Of a DNA stretch of 35,315 nt, positions 1-8,002 are shown piece by piece (within the stretch, counting starts at the first letter, position 1; every line of letters starts with the position of its first letter). The stretch is from contig DKZA01000028.1 in assembly GCA_002492525.1 (NCBI GenBank), positions 1 to 35,315 on the forward strand. Reading direction: 5' to 3'. The translations under genes and the position numbers were made by a program. Source of the DNA: Lachnospiraceae bacterium UBA7086 (GTDB lineage: Bacteria > Bacillota > Clostridia > Lachnospirales > Lachnospiraceae). Below the pieces are notes generated by a model. That model was not told the DNA's origin, made no database searches, and saw only the letters and a program-made list of their open reading frames with translations.

Positions 1-90
1 GCTGCGTTTGGAGCGGAGCGCAAGCGCGTCTGCATTGATTATGCTATTTGTACAATTTCAACAACTGTAAAAGCGTTTCGCAATTACCTA
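1..90 (-). repeat. Terminal repeat arm, left copy
   Basis: Read on the minus strand, this 90-bp stretch matches 35155-35244 on the plus strand at 85 of 90 positions, so the two ends of the window carry the same sequence in inverted orientation. It starts at base 1, so the element probably continues beyond the window. It ends four bases after the stop codon of the SIMPL gene (95-841). It contains the small hairpin GCG-AAA-CGC near positions 73-81 and a GCGC-AA-GCGC motif near 18-27. There is no coding signal. The match is seen directly; the family and function are unknown. Confidence 0.9.
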
Positions 91-94
91 TGTT

Positions 95-841
95 CTATTC
101 TACGCTATAATTTAACTTCACCGTAATAGACGCCGTTTTGTTGCGGGAACTGGTATCAAAATATCCTCCGTAACTGTACTCGGTGTTGCTGTTCTGGGCC
201 GTAATCTGAAAAACGCCCAGGTTTGCATTGAGCAGATTCCCAATGGTTGATCCGGTTCCCTCCGCCATAATATCAATACGGTCTTTGGCGTTTTGTGTTG
301 CCTCTTCAATCAGCTGTAGTTTCAGTTCATCCAGTTTGGTATAATAATATTCCGGTTCTTCTGAGGCAAACTGGACGTTAGATTCAATCAGTCCGCTGAT
401 ATCCCGGGATATATTTTCAATCTTATCCACGTCGGTAGAGGTGATAGAGACATTCTGATACAAATCATAGCCGTCAATATATTCCCGGATTCGGTCGCCG
501 TTTTCGTTGTATTCATATTCCCATCTGGTGCTGATGCTGACGGAACTAAATACCATCTCTTCTTCCGTCACTCCTTTTTCAACCAGATAATCCCTGATCA
601 GTCCGGCATCCTTTTTGATAGAACGATAAGCTTCCTGGGTAGTCCTGCCATAACATGAAAAACTGCCTCTCCAGACGATCAAATCTGACTCAAAATCACA
701 GTTGGCAGAACCGGTGGCTGTCAATCCGCCGCTCCCGGAAGTCTTCTTATAATTCACCAGACTTCCCGAAAAGATCGAAATACAGACAATGGCGCAAATC
801 CCCGCGATCAAAGCAATAACAATTCCCTTATACTCTTTCAT
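95..841 (-). CDS. SIMPL domain (DUF541) exported protein
   Basis: A 248-residue protein with one N-terminal hydrophobic helix (about residues 7-29) acting as signal anchor or signal peptide. The rest looks like a SIMPL/DUF541 domain: an early GTGSA-like strand (TATGSANCDFESDLIVW), the pattern of alternating strands, and the closing ITVKLNYSV strand. The family is known in exported proteins of many bacteria (for example YggE), but its biochemical role is poorly defined. The gene follows hisG by 18 bases and has an AAGGGG ribosome binding site, so it is probably the last gene of the hisZ-hisG transcript. That position says little about its function. Start ATG at 841 is well placed. The assignment to the family is from recognisable sequence pattern, not a search. 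Confidence 0.8.
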   Translation of the reverse strand: MKEYKGIVIALIAGICAIVCISIFSGSLVNYKKTSGSGGLTATGSANCDFESDLIVWRGSFSCYGRTTQEAYRSIKKDAGLIRDYLVEKGVTEEEMVFSSVSISTRWEYEYNENGDRIREYIDGYDLYQNVSITSTDVDKIENISRDISGLIESNVQFASEEPEYYYTKLDELKLQLIEEATQNAKDRIDIMAEGTGSTIGNLLNANLGVFQITAQNSNTEYSYGGYFDTSSRNKTASITVKLNYSVE

Positions 842-859
842 GATATATTCCCCTTTCTA

Positions 860-1504
860 TTACAACTCATTTTTCAGATCATGGATCAACTTCCGGATCC
901 GTTCAGTCTCTATCTGCATACTTACCTGGTTGACAATCATACGGGCGGATAAGGGACAGATTTCCTCTAAAACTTCCAGTCCGTTTTCTTTTAGGGTGGA
1001 TCCGGTCTCCACAATATCCACGATCACATCGGAAAGCTTTACGATGGGCCCCAGTTCTACGGAACCGTTTAACTTGATAATATCTACGGTCTGGTGTTTT
1101 TTGTTATAAAAATAATCCTTGGCGATATTGGGATATTTGCTGGCCACCCGTATCATCTCATGGTGCTTTAAAAGATCTTTGGCACTTTTAGGGCCGCAGA
1201 CACACATGCGGCAGCTGCCGTAACCTAAATCCAACACTTCATAGACCCGTTTGTTTTCTTCCATGATCGTATCCTTGCCAACAACACCGATGTCGGCGGC
1301 ACCATACTCTACATAGGTGGGAACATCGGGAGCTTTGGCAAGAAAGAACCGCAGTTTATATTCTTCATTCACAAAAATAAGTTTACGGGAATGTTTATCT
1401 TTCATCTCCTCACAGGTGATGCCTATCTTTTCAAACAATTCCATTGTTTTATTGGCAAGACGTCCCTTTCCCAGGGCAATTGTCAAATATCTGTCTTCAC
1501 TCAT
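860..1504 (-). CDS. hisG: ATP phosphoribosyltransferase, short form
   Basis: HisG catalyses the first step of histidine synthesis, joining ATP and PRPP. The protein is about 214 residues, the length of the short form that lacks the C-terminal regulatory domain and needs HisZ. Visible hallmarks are TIALGKGRL at the N-terminus, the AADIGVVGKDT segment, the DLGYGSCRMCVCGP segment and the PRPP-binding loop DIVETGSTLKENGL. An ATG 12 bases upstream (1516) is in frame, but it has no ribosome binding site; the ATG at 1504 has GGAG six bases upstream, so I chose it. hisZ lies immediately upstream, which fits the HisZ-HisG hetero-octamer known for this enzyme type. Other his genes are not in the window. 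Confidence 0.95.
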   Translation of the reverse strand: MSEDRYLTIALGKGRLANKTMELFEKIGITCEEMKDKHSRKLIFVNEEYKLRFFLAKAPDVPTYVEYGAADIGVVGKDTIMEENKRVYEVLDLGYGSCRMCVCGPKSAKDLLKHHEMIRVASKYPNIAKDYFYNKKHQTVDIIKLNGSVELGPIVKLSDVIVDIVETGSTLKENGLEVLEEICPLSARMIVNQVSMQIETERIRKLIHDLKNEL

Positions 1505-1552
1505 GTTAATCTCCATTCCGAAGCGGTTACGCGACGGGCATCAGGGCTTCTG

Positions 1553-2671
1553 TCATTTCTTTTCGGCAGGTAATAATGCCACATGCCTGCCATCTGAACG
1601 CATCCTGCGTGCTTCTTTTAACTTCTCCGCAAAATCTTTTTCTGTATAATATAAGTTGGTGCAGCTTTCCATGCCTGCGATGGCTGCGCCTTGTCTGCTC
1701 ATGGCAGACAGCAGATCGTCCACTACGATGACGAATCCGATGGCAGGGGCTTCTTTGCCAAAATGCGCCAGCAGGTTGTCGTAACGGCCGCCCTTGACAA
1801 TAGCGTCTCCCACGCCGTAGGTGTATCCTTTGAAAATGATGCCCGTATAATAATTATACTTGCTCAACATGCCCAGGTCAAAGGAAACATATTTTTCCAC
1901 CCCGTAAGAACAAAGTACTTGATAAAGTTTATCAAGACGCTCAATAGCGGCTTTGGAACGGGCATTGGTCACTACCCGCTTGGCATCCTTGAGAATTTCG
2001 ACGGTGCCAAAAAGGTCGCCTACTTTAAGGAGTGCTTCTTTGTCCTTGGCAGGTGCATGAATATGGTCAAGAAGTTCTTCGGCACCGAAATAATTCTTGC
2101 CGGAAATAAACTCCCGCAGTTCCAGTTCTGTCTCTTCGTCCAATCCTGCTTCCTCACAAATACCCTTAAAAAACTCCAGGTTGCCAATACTGATCTGGAA
2201 ATCGGAAAGGCCGGCATGATATAACGCTTCGATGGTCATGGCGATCAGTTCCGCATCGGCATAGACGGAAGCATCTCCAATCAGTTCAGCGCCCATCTGC
2301 GTTACTTCTTTTAATTTGCCTTGCAGACTCGAGGTATTGGAAAAGGTATTGCCCTGATAACAAAGACGGATCGGCACATTTTCGTCCATAAAATATTTGG
2401 CGGCACATCTGGCAATCGAAGGAGTGAAATCCGGCCTCAAAACCAAGGTGTTTCCCTCTTTGTCAAAGAATTTATAAAGTTCTTTCGAGGGTGTAGTGCC
2501 TACTTCTTTGGAAAAAACATCAAAAAATTCAAAGGTTGGCGTTTGAATATCCCGATAGCCATAGCTCCTGATTTTTTCTAATAAAAGACGTTCAACGACA
2601 GTCTTTTTCTCTTTTTCTTCTCCATAGATATCTCTGACGCCTTCCGGCGTATGTACCAGTTTTTTACTCAT
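1553..2671 (-). CDS. hisZ: ATP phosphoribosyltransferase regulatory subunit HisZ
   Basis: A 372-residue paralogue of histidyl-tRNA synthetase that activates and regulates short-form HisG. It keeps the class II synthetase fold signatures: GVRDIYGEE near the start, VLRPDFTPSIARCAAKYF (motif 2 region) and KGGRYDNLLAHFG (motif 3 region). It is shorter than HisS (usually about 420) and lacks an obvious anticodon-binding domain at the C-terminus. The short hisG 48 bases downstream settles HisZ over HisS. The start ATG at 2671 has GAGGA five bases upstream. A good SigA promoter lies upstream (2747-2775) with a palindrome in the leader, so this looks like the first gene of a hisZ-hisG-SIMPL unit. Confidence 0.93.
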   Translation of the reverse strand: MSKKLVHTPEGVRDIYGEEKEKKTVVERLLLEKIRSYGYRDIQTPTFEFFDVFSKEVGTTPSKELYKFFDKEGNTLVLRPDFTPSIARCAAKYFMDENVPIRLCYQGNTFSNTSSLQGKLKEVTQMGAELIGDASVYADAELIAMTIEALYHAGLSDFQISIGNLEFFKGICEEAGLDEETELELREFISGKNYFGAEELLDHIHAPAKDKEALLKVGDLFGTVEILKDAKRVVTNARSKAAIERLDKLYQVLCSYGVEKYVSFDLGMLSKYNYYTGIIFKGYTYGVGDAIVKGGRYDNLLAHFGKEAPAIGFVIVVDDLLSAMSRQGAAIAGMESCTNLYYTEKDFAEKLKEARRMRSDGRHVALLPAEKK

Positions 2672-2716
2672 AGTGTCCTCTTTTCCTGATGCTTTTACAA
2701 ATTAAAGTAGTGACGC

Positions 2717-2730
2717 ATTATCGTGATAAT
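2717..2730. promoter_or_regulatory. Perfect 14-bp palindrome in the hisZ leader
   Basis: ATTATC-GT-GATAAT is a perfect inverted repeat 10-23 bases downstream of the predicted transcription start of hisZ. Its position is right for a repressor operator. I do not recognise the binding protein, and no regulator gene is next to it. Confidence 0.4.
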
Positions 2731-2746
2731 ATGTGAAACTCTTTTT

Positions 2747-2775
2747 ACTATACAGAAAAATATATCATCTGTCAA
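2747..2775 (-). promoter_or_regulatory. SigA-type promoter for hisZ-hisG
   Basis: On the minus strand there is TTGACA (2770-2775), a 17-base spacer and TATAGT (2747-2752). The predicted start is near 2740, giving a leader of about 70 bases before hisZ. A match of 6/6 and 5/6 with ideal spacing makes this one of the best promoters in the window. Confidence 0.8.
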
Positions 2776-2816
2776 CAATTCCTGCTGATAAATAGAATCA
2801 CCTTAAGGTATTTACG

Positions 2817-3353
2817 CTACTCTGCCCTGTCTTCCAGATCTCTTTGCAGAATATCCAGATAAGGCACCAGAATCCCGTTTTTTTTCGGCAAAACATAGGC
2901 CGGATTCAACTCTTCATACCGAAAACTCTTCCGTCCGCCCTCTTTTGCCCGGTCCCAGAAGAAACGCAGCATTTCATAGGGAAGATAGTAAAAAACATTT
3001 TTATGGGTATAGTAGATCAGGAAAAAGGCGATTCCTTTCTGCTTCTCAAACTGTTCCATAAAGGATACCTGATGTTCATGAATATTCTGCAGGGAAAAGG
3101 TATCCGTGGCACATTCCTTGGCATCAAAACATACCGGAATCCCCTGCACTGCTCCGATATAATCCACCGTGCTCTTCTGGTCAAAGTATGCAAGCGTGAT
3201 ATGCCGGCTCTCTTTATCAATGGTAATGGGTGTAATGGGAGTGGGGATCTTCTGAATCAAGGCAAGACCATGTTCCAAATATTTCTCATTGGTTCTGTTG
3301 ATCAGATCCTCCAGGGTTGAACCACGTAGTCCGCGGGAGTTCCAAGTTGCCAT
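2817..3353 (-). CDS. recU: Holliday junction resolvase RecU
   Basis: A 178-residue RecU-family nuclease, which cuts Holliday junctions in Firmicutes during recombination and chromosome segregation. The N-terminal WNSRGLRGSTLEDLIN matches the DNA-contact start of the family. The active-site pattern is visible: D64 in VDYIGAVQG and D77-A-K79 in CFDAKE, equivalent to the D...(E/D)xK metal-binding set. Later LIYYTHKNVFYYLP is also typical. Length is close to the usual 170-200. Start ATG at 3353 has GAGAGG eight bases upstream. The gene follows an RluA gene by 21 bases and is probably the last gene of that transcript. In Bacillus recU sits beside ponA; no penicillin-binding protein gene is next to it here. 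Confidence 0.9.
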   Translation of the reverse strand: MATWNSRGLRGSTLEDLINRTNEKYLEHGLALIQKIPTPITPITIDKESRHITLAYFDQKSTVDYIGAVQGIPVCFDAKECATDTFSLQNIHEHQVSFMEQFEKQKGIAFFLIYYTHKNVFYYLPYEMLRFFWDRAKEGGRKSFRYEELNPAYVLPKKNGILVPYLDILQRDLEDRAE

Positions 3354-3374
3354 AAATGATGCCTCTCCATATCG

Positions 3375-4415
3375 TTATACTGTAAATGCCTGTCTGGCTG
3401 CCTTCTCAAAAAGCACAGGCAGGCCGGTTTGAAATGTCCGGTTACTGATATCTTCAAAAGGTGATTCCAGCTTAGGAAATGTAACCTTATAGGCATGTAA
3501 AAGCTGAAACTGTATCTGGCAGGTTCGTTTGTAATAATCATTCCACTCCTTATCCCCATATTTATAATCGCCCAGAAGGGGATGTCCTATGCTCGCCAGA
3601 TGTGCCCTGATCTGATGAGGTTTGCCGGTAAGCAGTTCCACTTCCAAAAGGGTCTTATCCGCTTCTGCTTTCAGCGGCCGGTATCGGGTCTTAATATAAG
3701 CTTCTTTTCCGGAACGAACATCTTCTGCCTGAGGATGAACCTGTATGGAAACTTTATTGTGCTGCCTGTCTTTGCGCAGATATCCTTCCAGAAGTTGAGA
3801 TTCCTGTATCAGTCCCTTCACATAGAGTTGATAATATTTGTGAAGCGTTCTCTCCTGCAATAAACCGCCCAAAAGCTGGGCGCCCCGCACCGTTTTGGCA
3901 CACAGCACGATCCCGCTGGTGTTACGGTCAAGACGGTTACAGACGGAAGGCCGGTAAGTATCTAAATCATCTGGGGTTATCTCGCCTTTTGACAAAAGAT
4001 AACCAAGCAGCCATTCGTTTAAGGAGCTATCCGTGCGTGCCGCTTTCTGGGTCAGAATACCGGCTGGCTTATCGGCCAGCAGTATATGGGTATTTTCATA
4101 GAGAATATCCGTTTGAAAATAGGTATGGTAAGCTTTCTGATATTCTTCCGCCGCCTTTGAAGAAGAAAAATCATCAGAATCCGCCTCTGCCTGCCGGCCC
4201 ATGAATTTTCGCAGTGTTTCTTCCGAAAAATATATGGCAATCTGGTCGCCGTCAATAAGTTTTTCATTTCCTTCGGCTTTTTTGCCGTTTAGTGTTATAT
4301 TTTTTTTACGCAGCATTTTATGCAAAAAACCTGCTCCTGCCATGGGAAGCAGTTTGTTTAGATACCTGTCCAGACGCTGTCCTGCTTCCAGTTTCGTAAT
4401 CTCTCTTAGAAACAT
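3375..4415 (-). CDS. RluA-family pseudouridine synthase
   Basis: A 346-residue enzyme that isomerises uridine to pseudouridine in RNA, probably 23S rRNA. An S4-like RNA-binding domain occupies about residues 12-65 (GQRLDRYLNKLL, then ITLNGKKAEGNEKLIDGDQI). The catalytic domain holds CNRLDRNTSGIVL with D163 as the catalytic aspartate; the usual histidine before RLD is asparagine here. The later ELLTGKPHQIRAHLASIGHPLLGDYKYG is the standard motif III. The architecture fits RluC/RluD-type enzymes, but the exact target base cannot be read from sequence. It lies between a small membrane protein gene and recU in an apparent operon. Confidence 0.9.
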   Translation of the reverse strand: MFLREITKLEAGQRLDRYLNKLLPMAGAGFLHKMLRKKNITLNGKKAEGNEKLIDGDQIAIYFSEETLRKFMGRQAEADSDDFSSSKAAEEYQKAYHTYFQTDILYENTHILLADKPAGILTQKAARTDSSLNEWLLGYLLSKGEITPDDLDTYRPSVCNRLDRNTSGIVLCAKTVRGAQLLGGLLQERTLHKYYQLYVKGLIQESQLLEGYLRKDRQHNKVSIQVHPQAEDVRSGKEAYIKTRYRPLKAEADKTLLEVELLTGKPHQIRAHLASIGHPLLGDYKYGDKEWNDYYKRTCQIQFQLLHAYKVTFPKLESPFEDISNRTFQTGLPVLFEKAARQAFTV

Positions 4416-4427
4416 AGTATTCTCCCG

Positions 4428-5012
4428 CTAGAGTGAAATGGAATATAGTAACTGCAGAATGTCTGCTTTATTTTTGCTGGTATCTACCTCCAATTTTTCC
4501 AATCGACCGAGTCGGTCAACATATTCTGCTTCATCAGAAAAAATATTAACCGTCACATTTTTAATTCCCTCCTGGGAAAGCATCTGTTCTAAGTGTTTTT
4601 GTGCATCTTTGCATCCGCACTTAGGATTTTCTGTGATACCGCAGAGAATATTGCCTTTTAAGACCATATGGCTGATGGGATAATTCTTTTGATAGGAAGT
4701 AAAATACATATCATACATGGTCTCAAGAACTTCATCATAGCCGCTCACTTTGTTATGCAAAGCGTTGCTGCAGCCTTTAGCCTTTATAAAGATAATGAAA
4801 TTCACCGCACTTTTACAAGCTGGCAGACAACCTAAAATAGAAACTACCGTAAGCAGATTCCGATTGGTGCCGGTGGTCAGATAGCCGGCCAGATAGATAC
4901 CGATGCAAAGCAAAAAGAACAGCACTGTTCTGAGTGCTGTGTATAGTTTTCTTTTTTCAAGATAACCGTAAGCGCCTTTGGGTGTCAGGAGTTGTTTGAT
5001 ACTTGCCGTCAT
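4428..5012 (-). CDS. Unknown two-helix membrane protein
   Basis: I do not recognise a named family. The protein has about 194 residues. Two hydrophobic helices lie near residues 29-45 and 50-75, with a short turn between them, followed by a soluble C-terminal half with SGYDEVLETMYDMYFTSY and a cysteine pair in NPKCGCKDAQKHLEQML. The frame opens at a GTG at 5033 without a ribosome binding site; the ATG at 5012 has AGAGGA 12 bases upstream and is preferred, though the spacing is long. It ends 12 bases before the RluA gene and begins 22 bases after the stop of the 72-residue gene, so the three are likely co-transcribed. The soluble half probably lies in the cytoplasm, by inference only. Confidence 0.7.
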   Translation of the reverse strand: MTASIKQLLTPKGAYGYLEKRKLYTALRTVLFFLLCIGIYLAGYLTTGTNRNLLTVVSILGCLPACKSAVNFIIFIKAKGCSNALHNKVSGYDEVLETMYDMYFTSYQKNYPISHMVLKGNILCGITENPKCGCKDAQKHLEQMLSQEGIKNVTVNIFSDEAEYVDRLGRLEKLEVDTSKNKADILQLLYSISL

Positions 5013-5034
5013 ACTGCTTGGAATTCCTCTCACT

Positions 5035-5253
5035 TTAATATACTTTGGTGATTTCTGTTATATCATAAATCTGTTTAAACTGCTGCAGGTCTGCCGCATC
5101 CTTGATCAGCATGATTTCACGAAATTCTCCTGTATGCAGATTTTTAAATCCGGCCACCTGTTCTCCGTTACAGATGCTGCATTTTATGACAGGTTTTTCT
5201 GTAAGGCTGTCATAGGTGGAATGAATCGGTGGTTTTGGTTTTTTGAAAAACAT
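5035..5253 (-). CDS. Small conserved-looking protein, 72 residues
   Basis: A small soluble protein starting MFFKKPKPPIHSTYDSLTEK and containing CSICNGEQVAGFKNLHTG followed by EFREIMLIKDAADLQQF. Similar short proteins occur widely in Lachnospiraceae, where some databases give them the name aspartate dehydrogenase; the length is far too short for that enzyme and I see no dinucleotide-binding motif, so I would not carry that name over. The CxxC pair could bind metal or be redox active. Start ATG at 5253 has AAAGGA seven bases upstream. It is followed by the membrane protein gene with essentially no gap. A 9-bp inverted repeat lies just upstream of its ribosome binding site. Confidence 0.75.
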   Translation of the reverse strand: MFFKKPKPPIHSTYDSLTEKPVIKCSICNGEQVAGFKNLHTGEFREIMLIKDAADLQQFKQIYDITEITKVY

Positions 5254-5268
5254 GTTAGTTCCTTTCCG

Positions 5269-5314
5269 GAGCAGTGCAGCCTGCCATTTTTTATCTTACG
5301 GATAGGCACTGCTC
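5269..5314. repeat. 9-bp inverted repeat before the 72-residue gene
   Basis: GAGCAGTGC at 5269-5277 and its exact complement GCACTGCTC at 5306-5314 flank a 28-base loop. In the minus-strand transcript the second arm ends directly beside the ribosome binding site of the 5035-5253 gene. No U-tract follows, so it is not a simple terminator. It could act as an mRNA leader structure or an operator. Confidence 0.45.
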
Positions 5315-5333
5315 ATTGCCTACGTGCAGTATA

Positions 5334-6098
5334 TCACTTTTCCGCGGCGTGGAAAACCTTTTGATAAATATTCTGTACGCTTTGGGTTGTCAGGTATAAC
5401 AGTTTCATGGGAAGACCGCAGACAGATACTGTCTTTCCGCGTTGACAATCCTGTATTGCCTTGGATACCACACATCCGGTTTCCATCAGGGTAAGTTTTT
5501 TGAGACCGTGCAGTGGAGAGTCAGTTCCGTAAGCATGTCCGAGAAACGGCGTATTGACCGGCCCCGGACAGACGGCTGTTACGGTAATGCCACGGCCTTT
5601 TAACTCTTGTTCCAATGCCCGGCTTAAGGAATATACATAGGCTTTGGAAGCGGCATAAACCGCAAAGGCTGCCTGGGGAACAAAAGCCGCACCGGAAGAG
5701 AATTGTAGAATTTTACTGCCCTTTCTCATGTAGGGCAGACAGATCCTGGTCATACTGGTAAGGGCCGATATATTAAGTTTGATCATAGCATCAATATTCT
5801 CCCTGCTCTGTCTGCTGAACACGTCATGACTGCCCACTCCGGCACAGTTTACCAAAACAGTGATGATAGGGTTACTGATGGTAAGAACTTCCTCAAATTG
5901 CCGCAACGCTTTTTCGTCGGTCAGGTCAATGGGTATAATGCGGGTTTTACACCGCAAAGTCCCGGACAATTCTTCCAGGGCGTCTTTTCTGCGCGCCAAA
6001 AGCCAGATTTCGTCTGTATGTCCAAGTTTCCTGTCCAGTTGTCTGGCAAATTCACGCCCCAATCCGGAGGAGGCACCGGTAATAATAGCAATTTTCAT
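5334..6098 (-). CDS. Short-chain dehydrogenase/reductase
   Basis: A 254-residue classical SDR oxidoreductase using NAD(H) or NADP(H). The nucleotide-binding TGASSGLGREFA is near residues 7-18, NCAGVG stands where NNAG is usual, and the catalytic serine and YxxxK are in LQFSSGAAFV and YAASKAYVYSLSRAL. CPGPVNTPF follows as expected. The substrate cannot be told. The start ATG overlaps the stop of the upstream YgiQ gene (ATGA arrangement), so translation is probably coupled. The family is certain; the role is not. Confidence 0.9.
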   Translation of the reverse strand: MKIAIITGASSGLGREFARQLDRKLGHTDEIWLLARRKDALEELSGTLRCKTRIIPIDLTDEKALRQFEEVLTISNPIITVLVNCAGVGSHDVFSRQSRENIDAMIKLNISALTSMTRICLPYMRKGSKILQFSSGAAFVPQAAFAVYAASKAYVYSLSRALEQELKGRGITVTAVCPGPVNTPFLGHAYGTDSPLHGLKKLTLMETGCVVSKAIQDCQRGKTVSVCGLPMKLLYLTTQSVQNIYQKVFHAAEK

Positions 6099-8002
6099 AA
6101 GATATCATTCCTTTTTTCGTTTTGTTTTTTCTTATGGATATTTCGGATCGTCTTTTTCTTAGCGGTTTTTTCCCCCTTCTTTTTAGGAGACTGATAAGCG
6201 GAAGTATTGATATTACGGGGCTTGATCAGACATTTTGGGCCGAAGCCGATTAAGTCTTTGCGTCCTGCTTTGAGCAGGGCTTCCTGTACCAGTTCGTAAT
6301 TGCCAGGGTTTCGGTATTGAATCAGTGCCCGCTGCATGGCCTTCTCATGAGGATTACGGCAGACATAGACTTTTCGCCCATCTCGCGGATCTATACCAGT
6401 ATAGTACATGACCGTGGAGATCGTGGACGGTGTTGGATAAAAATCCTGAACCTGCTCTGGCATATAGCCTAAGTCGCGCAGATACTCAGCCAGTTCGATG
6501 GCTTCCTTAAGGGTAGAACCTGGGTGGGAGGACATCAGATACGGCACCAGGAACTGTTTTTTATGAAGCGATTCATTGATTTGATTGTATTTTCTGACAA
6601 ACTGCTCATAGATGGCTCTGGACGGTTTTCCCATCCGTGACAGCACAGCGTCGCAGACGTGTTCCGGTGCCACTTTGAGCTGGCCGCTCACATGATGTTC
6701 CACCAATTCTCGAAAGAAGGTATCGTCTGCATCCGCCAGCAGATAGTCAAAGCGGATACCGGAACGAATAAATACTTTTTTGACTCCCGGCAATGCCCTC
6801 AGACTGCGCAGCAGCGTCAGATAATCTTTGTGATCTGCCTGCAGATTCGGACAGGGACTCGGGAAAAGGCATTGTCTGTTCTTACACACACCCTGGGTCA
6901 GCTGTTTGGCACAGGACGGATGACGAAAGTTTGCCGTTGGGCCTCCCACATCATGGATATAGCCCTTAAAATCTTTATCCTTTGTCATCAGCTTAGCTTC
7001 CCGCAGAAGAGATTCATGACTTCTTGCCTGTACTGTCCTGCCCTGATGAAAGGTCAACGCACAAAAACTACAGCCGCCAAAGCAGCCGCGGCTGCTGATT
7101 AAGGAGAATTTGACTTCCGCAATGGCCGGTACTCCGCCCTGAGAGTCGTAAGATGGATGACAGGTGCGCATATAGGGAAGATCGTAGACTGCATCCATCT
7201 CCTGCATGGTAAGAGGCGGCTGCGGCGGATTCTGGACCACATAGACACCATCTGGATAAGGCTCAATCAGGGTTTTGCCGTTAAAAGGATCGGTATTCTG
7301 ATATTGAAACCAAAAACTTTGGGCATATTCTTTCGGATCCGCTTTCATGGTTTCATAGGAAGGCAGTAAAATTTCTTCATAAATTCCGGTAATATCACGG
7401 GTCTTGTAGACAGTGCCGGGAATGAACGTGATATCCTGTACGGCGATACCGCCGGCCAGAGCGTCCGCGATTTCCACGATAGACTTCTCTCCCATGCCAT
7501 AGGAGATCAGATCTGCCTGACTGTCTAACAGAATCGAGCGTTTCAGGCTGTCCGACCAGTAATCATAGTGAGCCATTCTTCTGAGACTGGCTTCAATACC
7601 GCCGATGATCACAGGAGAATCTTTATAGACCCGGCGGATCAGATTGCCATAAACTACTGTTGCATGATCCGGCCTTCGCCCTGTTTGACCGCCGGGTGTA
7701 TAGGCATCGGTCTGACGATGTTTCCTGGATACATAATAATGATTTACCATGGAGTCCATATTACCGCCGGAAATTAAAAACCCAAGACGTGGTTTCCCCA
7801 ATATGGTAATACTTTGCGGATCTTTCCAGTCCGGTTGGGAAATGATGCCGACCTTATAACCGTGGGCTTCCAAAACACGGCTGATAATGGCATGTCCAAA
7901 AGACGGATGATCCACATAGGCGTCACCGATCACATAGACGAAATCAAGCTGTTTACAGCCTGTCTTTTCCATCTCTTTTCTACTGATCGGTAAAAATCCC
8001 AT
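6095..8002 (-). CDS. YgiQ family radical SAM protein
   Basis: A 635-residue protein with the N-terminal FLPISRKEMEKTGC and the YVIGDAYVDHPSFGHAII segment that mark the YgiQ family (UPF0313). The radical SAM cluster motif CxxxCxxC is at C307, C311 and C314 (GCFGGCSFCAL). Further cysteines in NRQCLFPSPCPNL may bind another cofactor. The basic C-terminus (KKKGEKTAKKKTIRN) is low in complexity. The enzymatic reaction of the family is not established. Start ATG 8002 overlaps the end of the upstream HAD gene by 23 bases, and its 3' end overlaps the SDR gene by 4, so the three are translated from one mRNA. Confidence 0.93.
   Translation of the reverse strand: MGFLPISRKEMEKTGCKQLDFVYVIGDAYVDHPSFGHAIISRVLEAHGYKVGIISQPDWKDPQSITILGKPRLGFLISGGNMDSMVNHYYVSRKHRQTDAYTPGGQTGRRPDHATVVYGNLIRRVYKDSPVIIGGIEASLRRMAHYDYWSDSLKRSILLDSQADLISYGMGEKSIVEIADALAGGIAVQDITFIPGTVYKTRDITGIYEEILLPSYETMKADPKEYAQSFWFQYQNTDPFNGKTLIEPYPDGVYVVQNPPQPPLTMQEMDAVYDLPYMRTCHPSYDSQGGVPAIAEVKFSLISSRGCFGGCSFCALTFHQGRTVQARSHESLLREAKLMTKDKDFKGYIHDVGGPTANFRHPSCAKQLTQGVCKNRQCLFPSPCPNLQADHKDYLTLLRSLRALPGVKKVFIRSGIRFDYLLADADDTFFRELVEHHVSGQLKVAPEHVCDAVLSRMGKPSRAIYEQFVRKYNQINESLHKKQFLVPYLMSSHPGSTLKEAIELAEYLRDLGYMPEQVQDFYPTPSTISTVMYYTGIDPRDGRKVYVCRNPHEKAMQRALIQYRNPGNYELVQEALLKAGRKDLIGFGPKCLIKPRNINTSAYQSPKKKGEKTAKKKTIRNIHKKKQNEKRNDIL

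Noticed and set aside
1553..2671. Histidyl-tRNA synthetase
   Set aside because: Too short, no anticodon-binding domain visible, and next to short-form hisG; HisZ fits better.
5035..5253. Aspartate dehydrogenase, a name carried by similar small proteins in databases
   Set aside because: 72 residues with no nucleotide-binding motif cannot be that enzyme.
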